Source: a cyanobiont of Ornithocercus magnificus (GTDB lineage: Bacteria; Cyanobacteriota; Cyanobacteriia; PCC-6307; Cyanobiaceae). From it: a stretch of 64,000 nt of DNA. Position 1 is the stretch's first letter; each line of letters opens with the position of its first letter. The DNA is taken from the NCBI GenBank assembly GCA_007996965.1, contig BIMP01000001.1, positions 62,001 through 126,000 on the forward strand, given 5' to 3'. Below, piece after piece: positions 9,892 through 21,075 of the stretch. The notes below the pieces were generated by a model. The model searched no databases and was not told the origin of the DNA. It worked only from the letters and a program-made list of their open reading frames with translations. The position numbers and the translations under genes are program-made.

Positions 9892-10982
9892 GAGCTGTGT
9901 CCCACGCTAATAGTCGTTGTGGTCAGCGGCGACAATGGTCGCTGTAATGCCTCGAGTGCAATTCCGTGACGTAGTGCCAACAAAAATCCTGCTGCTTCCG
10001 CATAGCTATGAGTGTAGAGCTGGCGGCCGTATATCCCGAGAGCTTGGGGCGTGACTTGAAGCAAAGAAGGGTTCTCAACCATGATTAATGGGAGCCCGCG
10101 TTCAAGGCAGGACATTGCTGCTTCACCGCCACAAGCACCAGCAGGAACCACTACAGCTCCTAGATCATCTGCTGTGATTAGGCCTGAGGCATGCACAGTT
10201 GCAGAGTTGGTAACTAAGTCTGGAGCTCTGCTGAGTCCAACAAGCACACAAGCCAGGAAGCTATACCCGAGTTCTTCAGCTGCTGCTCGTGGATCTAGAG
10301 AGAGATCGAGAGCAAGAGGGTGCAAGGCAGGTGCATGAGCACAGGGCAGCTGGAGATGGCGAACTAACAGATGACTAATCACTGCCTCGACACCAGCGAG
10401 AACATCAACACCCTGACCCTGACGGTAGGCCAGCAGAGCATCTTTGTTATTGTCAGGTAACCGTGCAACTATAGCGACTGCTGTTGCCCCGGCATCGCGC
10501 AGGCGTTCACCAGCACGTAACAGGACATCAGGGGCATCTAATCTGCCTAAACTAATGCCGCTGCTTCCTAATTGGAGAATCACTCCCAGGGGTGAATCTG
10601 TGCATAACACTGGGCCAATCTCAAGCCCTAAAGTAGCTCTACAGGCTTCTGCTACCTGAATCTGACGATATCGTAATTCTGGCTCGATTCCAGCGTCAAG
10701 TAGCAGACCAATGCGGCGTTGCCGGACAGGACGTAGGTGCCAATCTCCAGCGGCAAAGCGATCAAGAGCATAGCCTTCAACGTAATGTATAGCTGGATCG
10801 CTCCAGTAGAGCGAAGCACCGTTCATTACGTTAGGGTGAGTTATCAAACAACCACTAGCTGCAGCTAGAAGACGCGCGCTTGGGAGTGCATCACCAGCGT
10901 AGCCACCAATTGCACAACCAATGCCTGTAGGAATTACCATTAGTACTGGTAGCATTGGAAGCGATGGTGATGCAAGGCTCAT
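9888..10982 (-). CDS. DUF3326 domain-containing protein
   Basis: A 364-residue protein of the DUF3326 family, widespread in cyanobacteria and of unknown function. The N-terminus VLMVIPTGIGCAIGGYAGDALP and THPNVMNGASLYW are recognisable, as is the GACGGEAAMSCLERG segment near residue 285. No signal peptide or clear membrane span is seen. It overlaps the upstream 71-residue ORF by four bases (ATGA), so the two are probably co-translated, at the end of the operon that starts with the atp genes. Confidence 0.85.
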   Translation of the reverse strand: MSLASPSLPMLPVLMVIPTGIGCAIGGYAGDALPSARLLAAASGCLITHPNVMNGASLYWSDPAIHYVEGYALDRFAAGDWHLRPVRQRRIGLLLDAGIEPELRYRQIQVAEACRATLGLEIGPVLCTDSPLGVILQLGSSGISLGRLDAPDVLLRAGERLRDAGATAVAIVARLPDNNKDALLAYRQGQGVDVLAGVEAVISHLLVRHLQLPCAHAPALHPLALDLSLDPRAAAEELGYSFLACVLVGLSRAPDLVTNSATVHASGLITADDLGAVVVPAGACGGEAAMSCLERGLPLIMVENPSLLQVTPQALGIYGRQLYTHSYAEAAGFLLALRHGIALEALQRPLSPLTTTTISVGHSS

Positions 10983-11194
10983 CTTTCAGCTTGTGAAAGC
11001 AGTAGAACAGCCTCAATATGTAGTCGACGCGCATCTGGGGCACCAGTTAGTAGAACACTAGTGCCTGTAATACCCCAACGAAGTACGGTACCTTGTTCCT
11101 CCAGACATTTGCGGACCCATTTGCATAATGACGGAGCAGAGGGTGTCATGCCAGGCCAGTCCAGGCTGCACTGCATAGTCCGTAAATATAGCAC
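10979..11194 (-). CDS. conserved-looking small protein, 71 residues
   Basis: A small protein of unknown function, with no family recognised. It is predicted cytoplasmic, with a hydrophilic start (QCSLDWPGMTPSAPSLCKWVRKCLEEQG) and a short beta-rich end. Evidence that it is real: its stop overlaps the DUF3326 start by four bases, it begins five bases after the ferredoxin stop, and its composition is protein-like. An internal Met at residue 7 is an alternative start. Confidence 0.65.
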   Translation of the reverse strand: MLYLRTMQCSLDWPGMTPSAPSLCKWVRKCLEEQGTVLRWGITGTSVLLTGAPDARRLHIEAVLLLSQAER

Positions 11195-11199
11195 TTCGC

Positions 11200-11535
11200 T
11201 TACTTCTGGTATTGCCCAAACTGGGCTTCGTAAAGTATGTCTTCTTGACCAGCACAGAGACTTAAGTCAGATCTGGGGTAAGCCACACAGAGCAGGGTAA
11301 AGCCCTGCTCCTGAAGCTCAGGCTTTACGCCCATGGCATCAGGCTGTTCAACAATGCCATCACTGACCAACGCTGCACAGGTAGTGCAAACCCCGCTACG
11401 ACAAGAGCTAGGCAACATAACACCAGCATTCTCTGCAGCTTGCTGGATAGTCTGGTCGCTACGGCACTGGAAACTAGACTTCTCACCATTGAGCTCGGCG
11501 TGAACGGTGTAAGAAGCCACTACAACTTCAGTCAT
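11200..11535 (-). CDS. [2Fe-2S] ferredoxin
   Basis: A plant-type electron-transfer ferredoxin. The cluster ligands are Cys residues in SSCRSGVCTTCAA (spacing CX4CX2C) and the distal Cys in FTLLCVAYP. It has a short C-terminal tail beyond the usual end (EDILYEAQFGQYQK). It is likely soluble and may serve a pathway other than main photosynthetic electron flow; that is inference from its sequence and its position behind atpG. Its ATG overlaps the stop of a small upstream ORF (ATGA). Confidence 0.9.
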   Translation of the reverse strand: MTEVVVASYTVHAELNGEKSSFQCRSDQTIQQAAENAGVMLPSSCRSGVCTTCAALVSDGIVEQPDAMGVKPELQEQGFTLLCVAYPRSDLSLCAGQEDILYEAQFGQYQK

Positions 11536-11663
11536 CTGGAAATTGAGCAGTGTGGTTCGTTGTCTTGCCGGAGCATGTAATTTGGAATTTGGTTTGCCAT
11601 ATCTTCACAGGCCTGTGCTCCGTAAGTTTCAGCCCAGGCCACATCTGCCGGCATAGATGACAC
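11532..11663 (-). CDS. candidate microprotein between atpG and ferredoxin
   Basis: A 43-codon ORF (GTG at 11663; 40 codons from ATG at 11654) ends in a TGA that overlaps the ferredoxin ATG as ATGA. It begins about 10 bases after the atpG stop. The product is acidic to neutral with a readable core (VAWAETYGAQACEDMANQ and NEPHCSIS), not low-complexity. No family is recognised. The exact fit between two genes and the translational coupling make it a plausible real gene, but expression or conservation is unproven. Confidence 0.5.
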   Translation of the reverse strand: MSSMPADVAWAETYGAQACEDMANQIPNYMLRQDNEPHCSISR

Positions 11664-11672
11664 TTATTTACC

Positions 11673-12623
11673 TTACCCCATGGTAGTAGCACCGACAACC
11701 ACTTCCAAAATCTCCTGTGTGATAGCTGCTTGTCTAGCTTTGTTGTAGTCTAGCGTTAACGTCTTAGCAAGAGCCTTGGCATTATCGCTAGCATTATTCA
11801 TAGCTGTCATCCGACTGGCCAACTCTGATGCCGCAGCCTCCTGCAATGAGCGTAGGAGCTGATTCTGCAGATATAAAGGCAGTAAAGCATTTAGCAATTG
11901 CTCGGGGCTTTGCTCAAAGATAATGTCAGATGGCAGCACAGGTTGTGGATTAGCCGGTGCTTCTTCAGGTTCTACTGTAAGCTGGCCATCTCTTGTAGTA
12001 AGCCGAAATATTTCATCATCCGCCTCAGCTATACCCTGAGGATCTAAAGGTAGCAAAGTTTGGACAACTGGCTTACAGGTTACCAAGTTGATAAATTTAG
12101 TATAAATCACTTCAACACGATCTATATTTTCAGAGAGAAATTCAGCGAAGATGCCATTAGCGATTGAGCCTGCCTCATTGGCAGTAGGGACTTGTTCCAG
12201 GCCAGCAAAAGTAGCTTGAGTTGGGTAGCCACGGTTTGCAAAGTAGCTAATTGCCTTGCGACCTATCAGAGCTAGGTTAACTGTGTATCCTTGGTTTTTT
12301 AGCTCGGCAAATCTCTGCTCAGTACGTTTGATAATATTTGTATTGTAGCCACCGCACAGTCCTCGATCACCAGTCACCGCCATCAGGGTTATATTCCGAA
12401 CAGGACGTTGCTCAAGTAGTGGTGCATTAGCATCTTCAAAGCGCATACGCGACTGAAGATTCTCTAAAAGACGTGCCAGTCTGTCTGCAAATGGTCTACT
12501 ACGCAACACCTGCTCTTGGGCACGACGGACTCTTGCAGCTGCTACAAGACGCATAGCCTCAGTGATCTTGCGAGTATTCTTAACCGACTGGATTCGGTCA
12601 CGAATTTCCTTAAGATTTGCCAC
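11673..12623 (-). CDS. atpG: ATP synthase F1 subunit gamma
   Basis: The rotating central-stalk subunit. The N-terminus [22 protein letters not shown] and the C-terminus [17 protein letters not shown]...[12 protein letters not shown] are the coiled-coil termini of gamma, and [10 protein letters not shown] is conserved. It has the cyanobacterial/plastid insertion around residues 200-235 ([21 protein letters not shown]) but without the two cysteines that make the chloroplast enzyme redox-switched. It lies 10 bases after atpA. Confidence 0.97.
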   Translation of the reverse strand: MANLKEIRDRIQSVKNTRKITEAMRLVAAARVRRAQEQVLRSRPFADRLARLLENLQSRMRFEDANAPLLEQRPVRNITLMAVTGDRGLCGGYNTNIIKRTEQRFAELKNQGYTVNLALIGRKAISYFANRGYPTQATFAGLEQVPTANEAGSIANGIFAEFLSENIDRVEVIYTKFINLVTCKPVVQTLLPLDPQGIAEADDEIFRLTTRDGQLTVEPEEAPANPQPVLPSDIIFEQSPEQLLNALLPLYLQNQLLRSLQEAAASELASRMTAMNNASDNAKALAKTLTLDYNKARQAAITQEILEVVVGATTMG

Positions 12624-12633
12624 AGCTGAGCCC

Positions 12634-14190
<1,557 letters not shown>

Positions 14191-14210
14191 TTAAAGGCAA
14201 CTGAAACTCT

Positions 14211-14765
14211 TCAGTTTGCTTTTGCAAGAACCAGACCAAGACGACGGACTTGACCAGCAAGACTGGCATCAATGACCTGGGAGCCGAGGCTGATGACAAA
14301 GCCACCGATAAGGCTATCATCGATTGCAAGGTCAATTTCGACCTCACCACTTCCGACAATGGTCTGCAACTTTCTAGAAAGGGAGGTCTGTTGATCTTCA
14401 CTGAGAGCATAAGCAGATACCACTCTAGCGAGAGTGATATTGCGAAGTTTGCGGAAGAGATCTAGGTAACAGCTGAGGACGGAGTCAAAAGCAAATAGTC
14501 GCTGGCGATCAGCCAAGACTTTGAGAAGATTTAGCAGGGAAGGTGTTACTTGCTCGCTAAATATCTTAGTCAAGAATTTTTTCTTGGCATTTGGCTCGAG
14601 TACTGGCGATTCCATTGCTTTACGAAAAGCTTCGGAACTATTCCAGAAGTTCAGGAGCTGCTTGCATTGGTCAGCAACCTGATCAGTTTCTTGTCGAGCT
14701 TCAGTGATCTGAAGCAGAGCCTCGGCATAGGGAGTGACTAGTGTGTTGAATAAAGGCATCAGCAA
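14211..14765 (-). CDS. atpH: ATP synthase F1 subunit delta
   Basis: The 184-residue delta subunit (OSCP homologue) links the peripheral stalk to F1. It starts with PLFNTLVTPYAEALLQI and ends with a conserved beta segment DDSLIGGFVISLGSQVIDASL, typical of the family. It overlaps atpF by seven bases upstream and is 56 bases from atpA. Confidence 0.95.
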   Translation of the reverse strand: MLMPLFNTLVTPYAEALLQITEARQETDQVADQCKQLLNFWNSSEAFRKAMESPVLEPNAKKKFLTKIFSEQVTPSLLNLLKVLADRQRLFAFDSVLSCYLDLFRKLRNITLARVVSAYALSEDQQTSLSRKLQTIVGSGEVEIDLAIDDSLIGGFVISLGSQVIDASLAGQVRRLGLVLAKAN

Positions 14766-15283
14766 TTCTCCAGATTGCTGATCGAAGCATCAATCAGCTG
14801 TGCCTGAGCCTTGTCATCCAAGCGACCTGGAAGCTCAGAGATCGCTTTACTGACAGCTGCTAGAGCAGCCTCTTGTCTTAGCTCTTCGATTAGACGCTCG
14901 CCTTCAGCACTCATATCGGCAAGGGCATCCTGCTTCAGGCTAGCCATAGCCTCGATGGTACGGCGTTCCCCGCCCAGCCGGATGGATTCAGCGCGAGCCT
15001 TGCCTTCAGCGCGTATAGCATCTGCCTTTTGCTGAGCAGTTGCTAAGGCAGTCTGCGCGAGAGAAAGATTAGCAGTAGCTTCCTCGAGGTTTGACTGAGC
15101 ATCAGTTAAATCTTCCAGGATCGCCTGGCGGCGGCGGCTGAGGATGCCGCCGAGGAATCCTCTTAGAAACCAAACTAAGACAGCAATGACAATAACCAGG
15201 TTGATCAGGTTACTCTCCAGAAAATTAGTGTTGAAGCCGAAACTACCTTCGGCAGCCAGCAGCACAGGATATGTAATGGTCAT
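14759..15283 (-). CDS. atpF: ATP synthase F0 subunit b
   Basis: One of two peripheral-stalk subunits. A single membrane span ([15 protein letters not shown], about residues 26-45) is followed by [15 protein letters not shown] and a long charged coiled coil. The 174-residue length and N-terminal extension before the span mark it as b rather than b'. It overlaps the b' gene by four bases. Confidence 0.96.
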   Translation of the reverse strand: MTITYPVLLAAEGSFGFNTNFLESNLINLVIVIAVLVWFLRGFLGGILSRRRQAILEDLTDAQSNLEEATANLSLAQTALATAQQKADAIRAEGKARAESIRLGGERRTIEAMASLKQDALADMSAEGERLIEELRQEAALAAVSKAISELPGRLDDKAQAQLIDASISNLENC

Positions 15284-15744
15284 ACATTCAGAAGACGTTC
15301 AATGATCAGTGAACTGAGCTGATTCACTTGAGTTGTAAGTTGGGCGTAGGCAGATTCGCGCTGTGCTTCGATTTCCTGGCGAGCACTATTGCGGGTGCGG
15401 CTTGCTTCAATCTCAGCCTCGACCATGGCCTCCCGGTACAGGCGGTCAACTTCCTGCTCTGCCTCGAGAATGACTTGTTGAGCAGCCTGTCGGGCACCAC
15501 GGAGCTGTTCAGCAAGCTCAAGCTCAAGACGCTTAACTTGGGCAAGCTTCTGCTTAGCATCAACGCGGCTAGTAGAGATAAGGCTTTCGCGTTCTTCCAC
15601 TACCTTGCCGACTGGACGGAAGAAAAGGGAGTTAAGAAGGAAGGTAAGAAGCACTACCTGAGCTGCCATCAGCGGCAGAGTGGCATCAAGGTCGAAGAGG
15701 CCCCCCTCGGGAACACCTCCTTCAGCAAACAGAAGCCAGGGCAT
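15280..15744 (-). CDS. atpF2: ATP synthase F0 subunit b'
   Basis: The second, divergent b-type stalk subunit found in phototrophs. It has an N-terminal span ([21 protein letters not shown]), then [11 protein letters not shown] and a long coiled coil; 154 residues. It is also called AtpG in cyanobacterial nomenclature. It is separated from the c-subunit gene by about 100 bases containing a hairpin and a short tandem repeat. Confidence 0.94.
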   Translation of the reverse strand: MPWLLFAEGGVPEGGLFDLDATLPLMAAQVVLLTFLLNSLFFRPVGKVVEERESLISTSRVDAKQKLAQVKRLELELAEQLRGARQAAQQVILEAEQEVDRLYREAMVEAEIEASRTRNSARQEIEAQRESAYAQLTTQVNQLSSLIIERLLNV

Positions 15745-15772
15745 AGAAGGTTACGAACGATGAGGCTTGAAG

Positions 15773-15795
15773 GCTCGGATCGGCCGCATCCGAGC
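15773..15795 (-). promoter_or_regulatory. intercistronic hairpin downstream of atpE
   Basis: A 7-base perfect inverted repeat (15773-15779 GCTCGGA; 15789-15795 TCCGAGC) with a 9-base loop lies in the gap between the c and b' genes. Such hairpins commonly protect or separate the highly translated c cistron; that function is inferred here. Confidence 0.5.
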
Positions 15796-15830
15796 TAGAG
15801 ATGGCAAGACGCATGGGCGCGGCCAGCCCT

Positions 15831-16162
<332 letters not shown>

Positions 16163-16266
16163 ATAGATTAGAGAGGCGGGCCTGGCTGATCCAGACCTGC
16201 GCGCGATGTGTTTAGCAGATCGCCAGGGACTGACGAAAGAAAAGATAGTAGAAAAAGCTGTGATGC

Positions 16267-16995
16267 CTATTCTGTCTCTTCGTGTACGGCCTCACCTATA
16301 TAGTTGGCGGCAAGGGTAGAAAAGATCAGTGCCTGGATAGCACTAGTGAATAGCCCAAGGAACATGGCTGGCAGAGGTACTAGCACTGGCACTAGAAAGG
16401 CTAGAACCGCCACGACAAGTTCATCAGCTAGGATGTTACCAAATAGACGAAAGGAAAGAGATAAAGGCTTGGTAAAGTCCTCGATAATCTTGAAAGGGAG
16501 CATGATCGGCGTAGGCTCCACGTAGTACTCGAAATAGCGCAGACCCTTCCGGCTAAGACCAGCGTAAAAGTACGCAAGTGATACCAACAAGGCCATAGCC
16601 ACAGTCGTATTGATGTCTGCAGTAGGAGCTCCCAGCTCACCGCTTGGCAGTTCTACAAGACGCCAAGGGATTAATGCACCACCCCAGTTGCAGACAAAAA
16701 TAAACAGGAATAGGGTCCCAATAAACGGAAGCCAGTCTCGATAAGCCTTCTCGCCAATTTGGTCACGAGCTAGATCGCGCAAGTAATCCCAGAGGAACTC
16801 GAGTAGGTTTTGCACGCCTTTCGGATCAGTTTCCATTCGACGAGTCCCTGCTACTACCAAAAGTAGTAGCCCTCCAATAACTACCCAGGAGCTGATAAAC
16901 ACCTGGCCGTGAAGATTAAGATTACCAATTCGCCAGTAGAGGTGCTGACCGACTTCCAACTCAGCGAATGGCAAGGAATGAAGCAACGGGACCAT
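16267..16995 (-). CDS. atpB: ATP synthase F0 subunit a
   Basis: The stator half-channel subunit, five to six membrane helices, 242 residues. The conserved helix [21 protein letters not shown] carries the essential arginine that faces the c ring, and the C-terminal segment [21 protein letters not shown] is also characteristic. It is called atpI in cyanobacterial/plastid nomenclature. It is preceded by atp1. Confidence 0.97.
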   Translation of the reverse strand: MVPLLHSLPFAELEVGQHLYWRIGNLNLHGQVFISSWVVIGGLLLLVVAGTRRMETDPKGVQNLLEFLWDYLRDLARDQIGEKAYRDWLPFIGTLFLFIFVCNWGGALIPWRLVELPSGELGAPTADINTTVAMALLVSLAYFYAGLSRKGLRYFEYYVEPTPIMLPFKIIEDFTKPLSLSFRLFGNILADELVVAVLAFLVPVLVPLPAMFLGLFTSAIQALIFSTLAANYIGEAVHEETE

Positions 16996-17023
16996 AGTGC
17001 ATGTAGATGGAATTGCGCTGGGC

Positions 17024-17359
17024 TCAGGCGTCTATGATCGCCTGAATGATGAGTGCTGGCTTGTAAAGCAAGAATCCCAGAAAAGCTGGCAATATACTTA
17101 GCTGTGGCAAGCGGGCTGCTGCTACGATCAGCATCACTGGAATAGCTAGCTGAAATCTACCGATTTGGTAAGAGCCACTACCAAGTCTGGCAACACTGCG
17201 GGCAAGCAAGCGTAGATAAACGAGACCAGCAAGCGAGCCTAGAAGCAAGCTACAGGCCACTCTTGGGCCAAACCATAGAAGTGTGACAAGTGCCGTCACT
17301 AGGGAGATTGCAAGAGTGGCCAGCATCAGACGACGCTGTAAGCGAGCATAATCTTCCAT
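17024..17359 (-). CDS. atp1: ATP synthase-associated protein I (Atp1)
   Basis: The first gene of the operon; a small hydrophobic protein thought to assist assembly of the c ring. It has about four membrane segments ([59 protein letters not shown]). I prefer the ATG at 17359, giving [13 protein letters not shown] like other cyanobacterial Atp1; a TTG at 17416 would add 19 residues that look like untranslated leader. Confidence 0.8.
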   Translation of the reverse strand: MEDYARLQRRLMLATLAISLVTALVTLLWFGPRVACSLLLGSLAGLVYLRLLARSVARLGSGSYQIGRFQLAIPVMLIVAAARLPQLSILPAFLGFLLYKPALIIQAIIDA

Positions 17360-18174
17360 GCCGTTGCCGATAGCAACCGGGGTCGCTATCGGCTCTGTGG
17401 CGGACAGTATCTGCAAACGCTGCCTTGACGAAGCGCGCGGAATCTATCATGCATACCTCGCTATTTGAGCAGCTAGCTGCCGCTACCCTTGCAGCTCAGC
17501 GGGCTAAGGCCATACTCCACATTAAAAGAAGCCCTATAATATGCAGGCATTGTGAGAAACTTCTGATGAGACTGAACTCAACGGTCACTAAAAGTGTTGG
17601 GTGGTCTGTAGTTGGCAATGGTCAGAATGTTGAGGAGCTCAAGATTTCTTGCTTTGCCCGTAGGCAGCTCCCAGGTTTCCTGACATGAATTCAGTAGATT
17701 CCTCAAACAAGCTCTCAGCCTATGCCTGGCCTCAGAATCATAACTTGGTTAGGCGTAGCCAGGAAATATTCTTAAGTTACTATAACTATTAGGCTTGCTT
17801 ACAGCTGGTTTCTTAGGAATACTTGTAACATCTACATACTATAGCTGTATGATTAAGTCTTAGCAAGGCAAAGTGTCAGGTATTCAGACTAGGTAGAAGC
17901 TATCTAGCAGGGGTTTTTTTAGAGAATGCACTGATGCCATTTATATGGGTAGATTGTACGAGAGCGGAAGAAGCTAGCTAGAAAAGTAGTATGAGCTCTA
18001 GCTTCTTGTCGTCGACAGACAGCTAAGAAGCAACCAGGGGAAGCTCTCAGAGTCCGTAAGGATAAGCGACTCTGTACGAAAGTAGTCAGAAGCAGCTGCA
18101 AACATTTGTTCATGGCACTCGAGGTTATCTGCAAGTAAGGCGTAACGTGTGCTTGGTATGGTTTACCTCAGTTA
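17360..18174. other. long divergent promoter region between atp1 and apcE
   Basis: About 800 bases separate the divergent atp operon and apcE. I recognise no gene; short open frames at 17425-17688 (+) and 17919-18134 (-) show no family features. A TATAAT hexamer occurs at 17535-17540 (+) and an ACTATA (minus-strand TATAGT) at 17779-17784, but neither has a clear -35 partner. Two hairpins lie close to apcE. Promoters of both operons must be here. Confidence 0.5.
18001..18074 (+). promoter_or_regulatory. paired hairpins upstream of apcE
   Basis: Two perfect 7-base inverted repeats follow each other: GCTTCTT (18001-18007) / AAGAAGC (18025-18031), and CAGAGTC (18048-18054) / GACTCTG (18068-18074). 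They end about 100 bases before the apcE start, where a long 5' leader would run. They are possible mRNA stability or regulatory elements; no experiment or known family supports this yet. Confidence 0.4.
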
Positions 18175-21075
18175 ATGACCGCGACCGCCAGTAGCGGCAG
18201 CCCCAGGGTCACGCCTCAGAGCTACGACACCCTGCCGCTTTCCAGCGTCCGTCAGGCCGAACAACAGGACCGATTTCCGGATGGTGGGGAGCTCAGCACT
18301 CTAGCAACCTTCTTCCGTAGTGGTACTGAACGCATTGAGGCCTCTCGGCTCCTTGCCATTAATGCTGAGGGGCTCGTGGCAAAAGCTGCTAACCGTGTCT
18401 TTGTTGGAGGTACTCCTCTCTCCTTTTTGGAATCACCTCTTACAACAGGCGAAGAGCTTAAACAAGAGAGCAGCACACCTTTAGCAGCCGACCAAGAAGC
18501 TTTTGCTAGCTCAGTACGAACTTTCACTAGTGCAGAAGCTTCAGTTGCGAGAGAGGGGAACTTCTTCACGCGCCTCTTTAAAGTTGGAAGTGATACCGAT
18601 GTACGTGTCATACTTCCTGCCGGATTCATTCCGATCAGCATATCGAAGTATGGTCCAGCTAGAATGAGAAAATCAGTCCGAGATCTTGGCTGGTTTCTTC
18701 GCTATGTTGGCTATGCACTGGTTGCAGGCGATCCTAGCATATTATCAGTTAATGCTCGTGGTCTGCGCGATATACTTGAGAAGGGTTGCTCCTTAATTGC
18801 TACCAACGTAGCCCTGCAAGAAATGCGTGCTGGAGCTGCGGCTCTGTTCCGTGACCGACCTGAAGCTAGGCGTCTTGTTATCGACTGCTTCAACGTCCTT
18901 CTGCGCGAGCTTGCAGTTGCAACACCAAGTGCCCGGCAAAAACCCGGTAGCCCAGTAAGACAGGGATTGCAACTGCCAGCTATTTATGCCCTGGCGTCAG
19001 AGCCAGCTCAACGATTTGAGATGAGACCAGGACTGTCAGGAGCTGAGAAGAAAGAAATAGTACGTGCTGCTTACCGACAAGTATTTGAACGCGATATAGC
19101 TAAAGGCTACTCACAATTTCCTTGTGCTTCTGAGAGCAGTCAGCTGCTGCAGGGAAAAATTTCGATGCGTGAATTTATCCGCGCCCTAGGACAAAGTAAG
19201 GAGTACCGTCAGCAATTCTATGGCCGCTTTGTCAACAGTCGTGTCGTGGAGCTAGCCTACCGCCATTTTCTAGGTCGTGGTATTAGCTCTCTAGAAGAGT
19301 TCCGTAGCAGCTTTGCAGCTGTCAGCAAGCAAGGTTTAAGCGGTCTAATAGATACCTTGTTAAATTCAGACGAGTATGCACGAACTTTTGGGGAAGAAAC
19401 AGTTCCTTATCTCCGTGATATTGGGGAAGAAGCTCAAGAAAGTGCAGGCTGGGGATCTAACCGTCGATTGTTCCGTTTCAGCGCACCTTTTGAAGGTGCT
19501 CCCCAATACATCACACTCTACGCTGCTTATCAGAGACCTTTAGCCGATCAACATGTTTATGGAGGCGGGAATGATCCAATTGGGAACCAGTATGGAGCTA
19601 TTTTTCCCTCAAGCACTGCCTCAGTAACTACACGTTCAGCACCCTTCGGATACGACACCCGCCGACTTCTTGTTGGCAATGGCATGGCCCAGCCGGGGCA
19701 GATGGGCAGTGTGCAGTTCCGTGAGAGCCAGCCACGTCGAGGTGGGCCACGCATTGTGAGACTTCAGCGAGGAGCTAATAGCGGTGCCCTAAATCCACAG
19801 CGAGGCAGTCAGGCTCAGCCTAGTATTGTTACTACAGAGTCGAGTAGCCAGGCAGTAATCAATGCTGTATACACCCAGGTACTTGGCTTCTCTGGCTATG
19901 CTGGGGAACGATTGGCCAGTGCTGAGAATAGGTTAGAGAATGGCAACATTAACTTGCGCGAGTTCATACGCCAAGTAGCTCGTTCTAAAGCTTTCCGCCG
20001 TCGCTATTGGGAGGGACTTTATGTTACCAAAGCAATCGAGGTGATGCATAGACGTCTGCTTGGGCGACCCACTTTTGGGCGCTGGGAGATTGATGCCCTC
20101 TTCGATACCGCAGCACGTCAAGGCTTTTACGGAATCGTAGATGCTCTTATTGGTAGCCGCGAATTCGGAGATTGCTTCGGTGATGACACCGTACCGTACG
20201 AGCGCTTTATCACACCTGGAGATGTGACAATGCGTCGCGTACCCTCATTGCGCCGCCCCATTAACCCTACAGCTACAGCTGTCGTCGACCTCAGCTTACG
20301 TCCGCGGCCAGATGCTCAGCCTAGTAAGCGTCTACGAATCACTGCCGATCTGACTCCACGTAATCTGTCTACCACAAAGGGATCCAGTAGCCAGGCTTGG
20401 ACACCCTTGGTAAGTAACAGATCAGCTACAAAATCTTTAACTAAGCGCACCTTACGGGACCTTTCCTCAGATCGTATATTCAGCACTGCTGCCTTACCTG
20501 AAGATCCCGAAGCCCGCCTTAGGAAAGCTCTTGCTCCCGGCACAGCTAGTGGTTATCGTCGCACTTCCCGTTTATCATCTACTACTGTAGAGTTCCGAGG
20601 ATTAACATCGGAATATGAACTTCAAGGTGTGATTACTAGCGTCTATCGTCAGCTACTTAACCGCGTACCATTTGGTGCTGAACGGTTATCTTCTGCAGAA
20701 TCGCAGCTGCGTAATGGTCAGGTGAGTCTCGACGATTTTGTTGGGCTTGTTGCCCTTAGCGATATATTTCAGGAGCGCATAGCTATGATGGCTCCCCTCC
20801 GGGCTGCAACTGCAGTAGCAATGGCACTCCTAGGCCGTGCTGGTACTCCTGCCGAGGTAAGGCGTTTTCTTATTACACGAGCAACTTCCGGACAACCTGC
20901 TGCAGTACGCGAACTCTTGCTGCAACGTATTGCTAGTGAGATACCCTTGTCGGAGGTACTGAGTCTCGACAGCTTGGCAAGCAAGTTGGGAGTGCCACAA
21001 GCGACCATTACTCGCACAGCATCCTTATATGGCGGAAATGCGGGTCTCACGCCAACACCAAATTCGGCACTCTAA
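18175..21075 (+). CDS. apcE: phycobilisome core-membrane linker ApcE (L-CM)
   Basis: Terminal emitter and scaffold of the phycobilisome core, anchoring it to the thylakoid. Residues ~1-240 form a phycobiliprotein-like domain; Cys205 (EKGCSLIATNVALQEMR) is the candidate chromophore ligand. Three linker (REP) repeats follow at about 285-400, 555-675 and 810-930, each with the pattern of a VYxQ helix and an LREFIR-like motif; three repeats fit a tricylindrical core. Spacers between them are rich in Arg, Ser and Pro. Length 966 matches marine Synechococcus-type ApcE. Confidence 0.97.
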   Translation: MTATASSGSPRVTPQSYDTLPLSSVRQAEQQDRFPDGGELSTLATFFRSGTERIEASRLLAINAEGLVAKAANRVFVGGTPLSFLESPLTTGEELKQESSTPLAADQEAFASSVRTFTSAEASVAREGNFFTRLFKVGSDTDVRVILPAGFIPISISKYGPARMRKSVRDLGWFLRYVGYALVAGDPSILSVNARGLRDILEKGCSLIATNVALQEMRAGAAALFRDRPEARRLVIDCFNVLLRELAVATPSARQKPGSPVRQGLQLPAIYALASEPAQRFEMRPGLSGAEKKEIVRAAYRQVFERDIAKGYSQFPCASESSQLLQGKISMREFIRALGQSKEYRQQFYGRFVNSRVVELAYRHFLGRGISSLEEFRSSFAAVSKQGLSGLIDTLLNSDEYARTFGEETVPYLRDIGEEAQESAGWGSNRRLFRFSAPFEGAPQYITLYAAYQRPLADQHVYGGGNDPIGNQYGAIFPSSTASVTTRSAPFGYDTRRLLVGNGMAQPGQMGSVQFRESQPRRGGPRIVRLQRGANSGALNPQRGSQAQPSIVTTESSSQAVINAVYTQVLGFSGYAGERLASAENRLENGNINLREFIRQVARSKAFRRRYWEGLYVTKAIEVMHRRLLGRPTFGRWEIDALFDTAARQGFYGIVDALIGSREFGDCFGDDTVPYERFITPGDVTMRRVPSLRRPINPTATAVVDLSLRPRPDAQPSKRLRITADLTPRNLSTTKGSSSQAWTPLVSNRSATKSLTKRTLRDLSSDRIFSTAALPEDPEARLRKALAPGTASGYRRTSRLSSTTVEFRGLTSEYELQGVITSVYRQLLNRVPFGAERLSSAESQLRNGQVSLDDFVGLVALSDIFQERIAMMAPLRAATAVAMALLGRAGTPAEVRRFLITRATSGQPAAVRELLLQRIASEIPLSEVLSLDSLASKLGVPQATITRTASLYGGNAGLTPTPNSAL

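Noticed and set aside
17425-17688. 87-codon open frame upstream of the atp operon, plus strand
   Set aside because: No family feature, no ribosome binding site seen, poor composition, and it lies in a promoter region.
17919-18134. 71-codon minus-strand frame upstream of apcE
   Set aside because: Overlaps the hairpins, no recognisable motif, and no operon partner.
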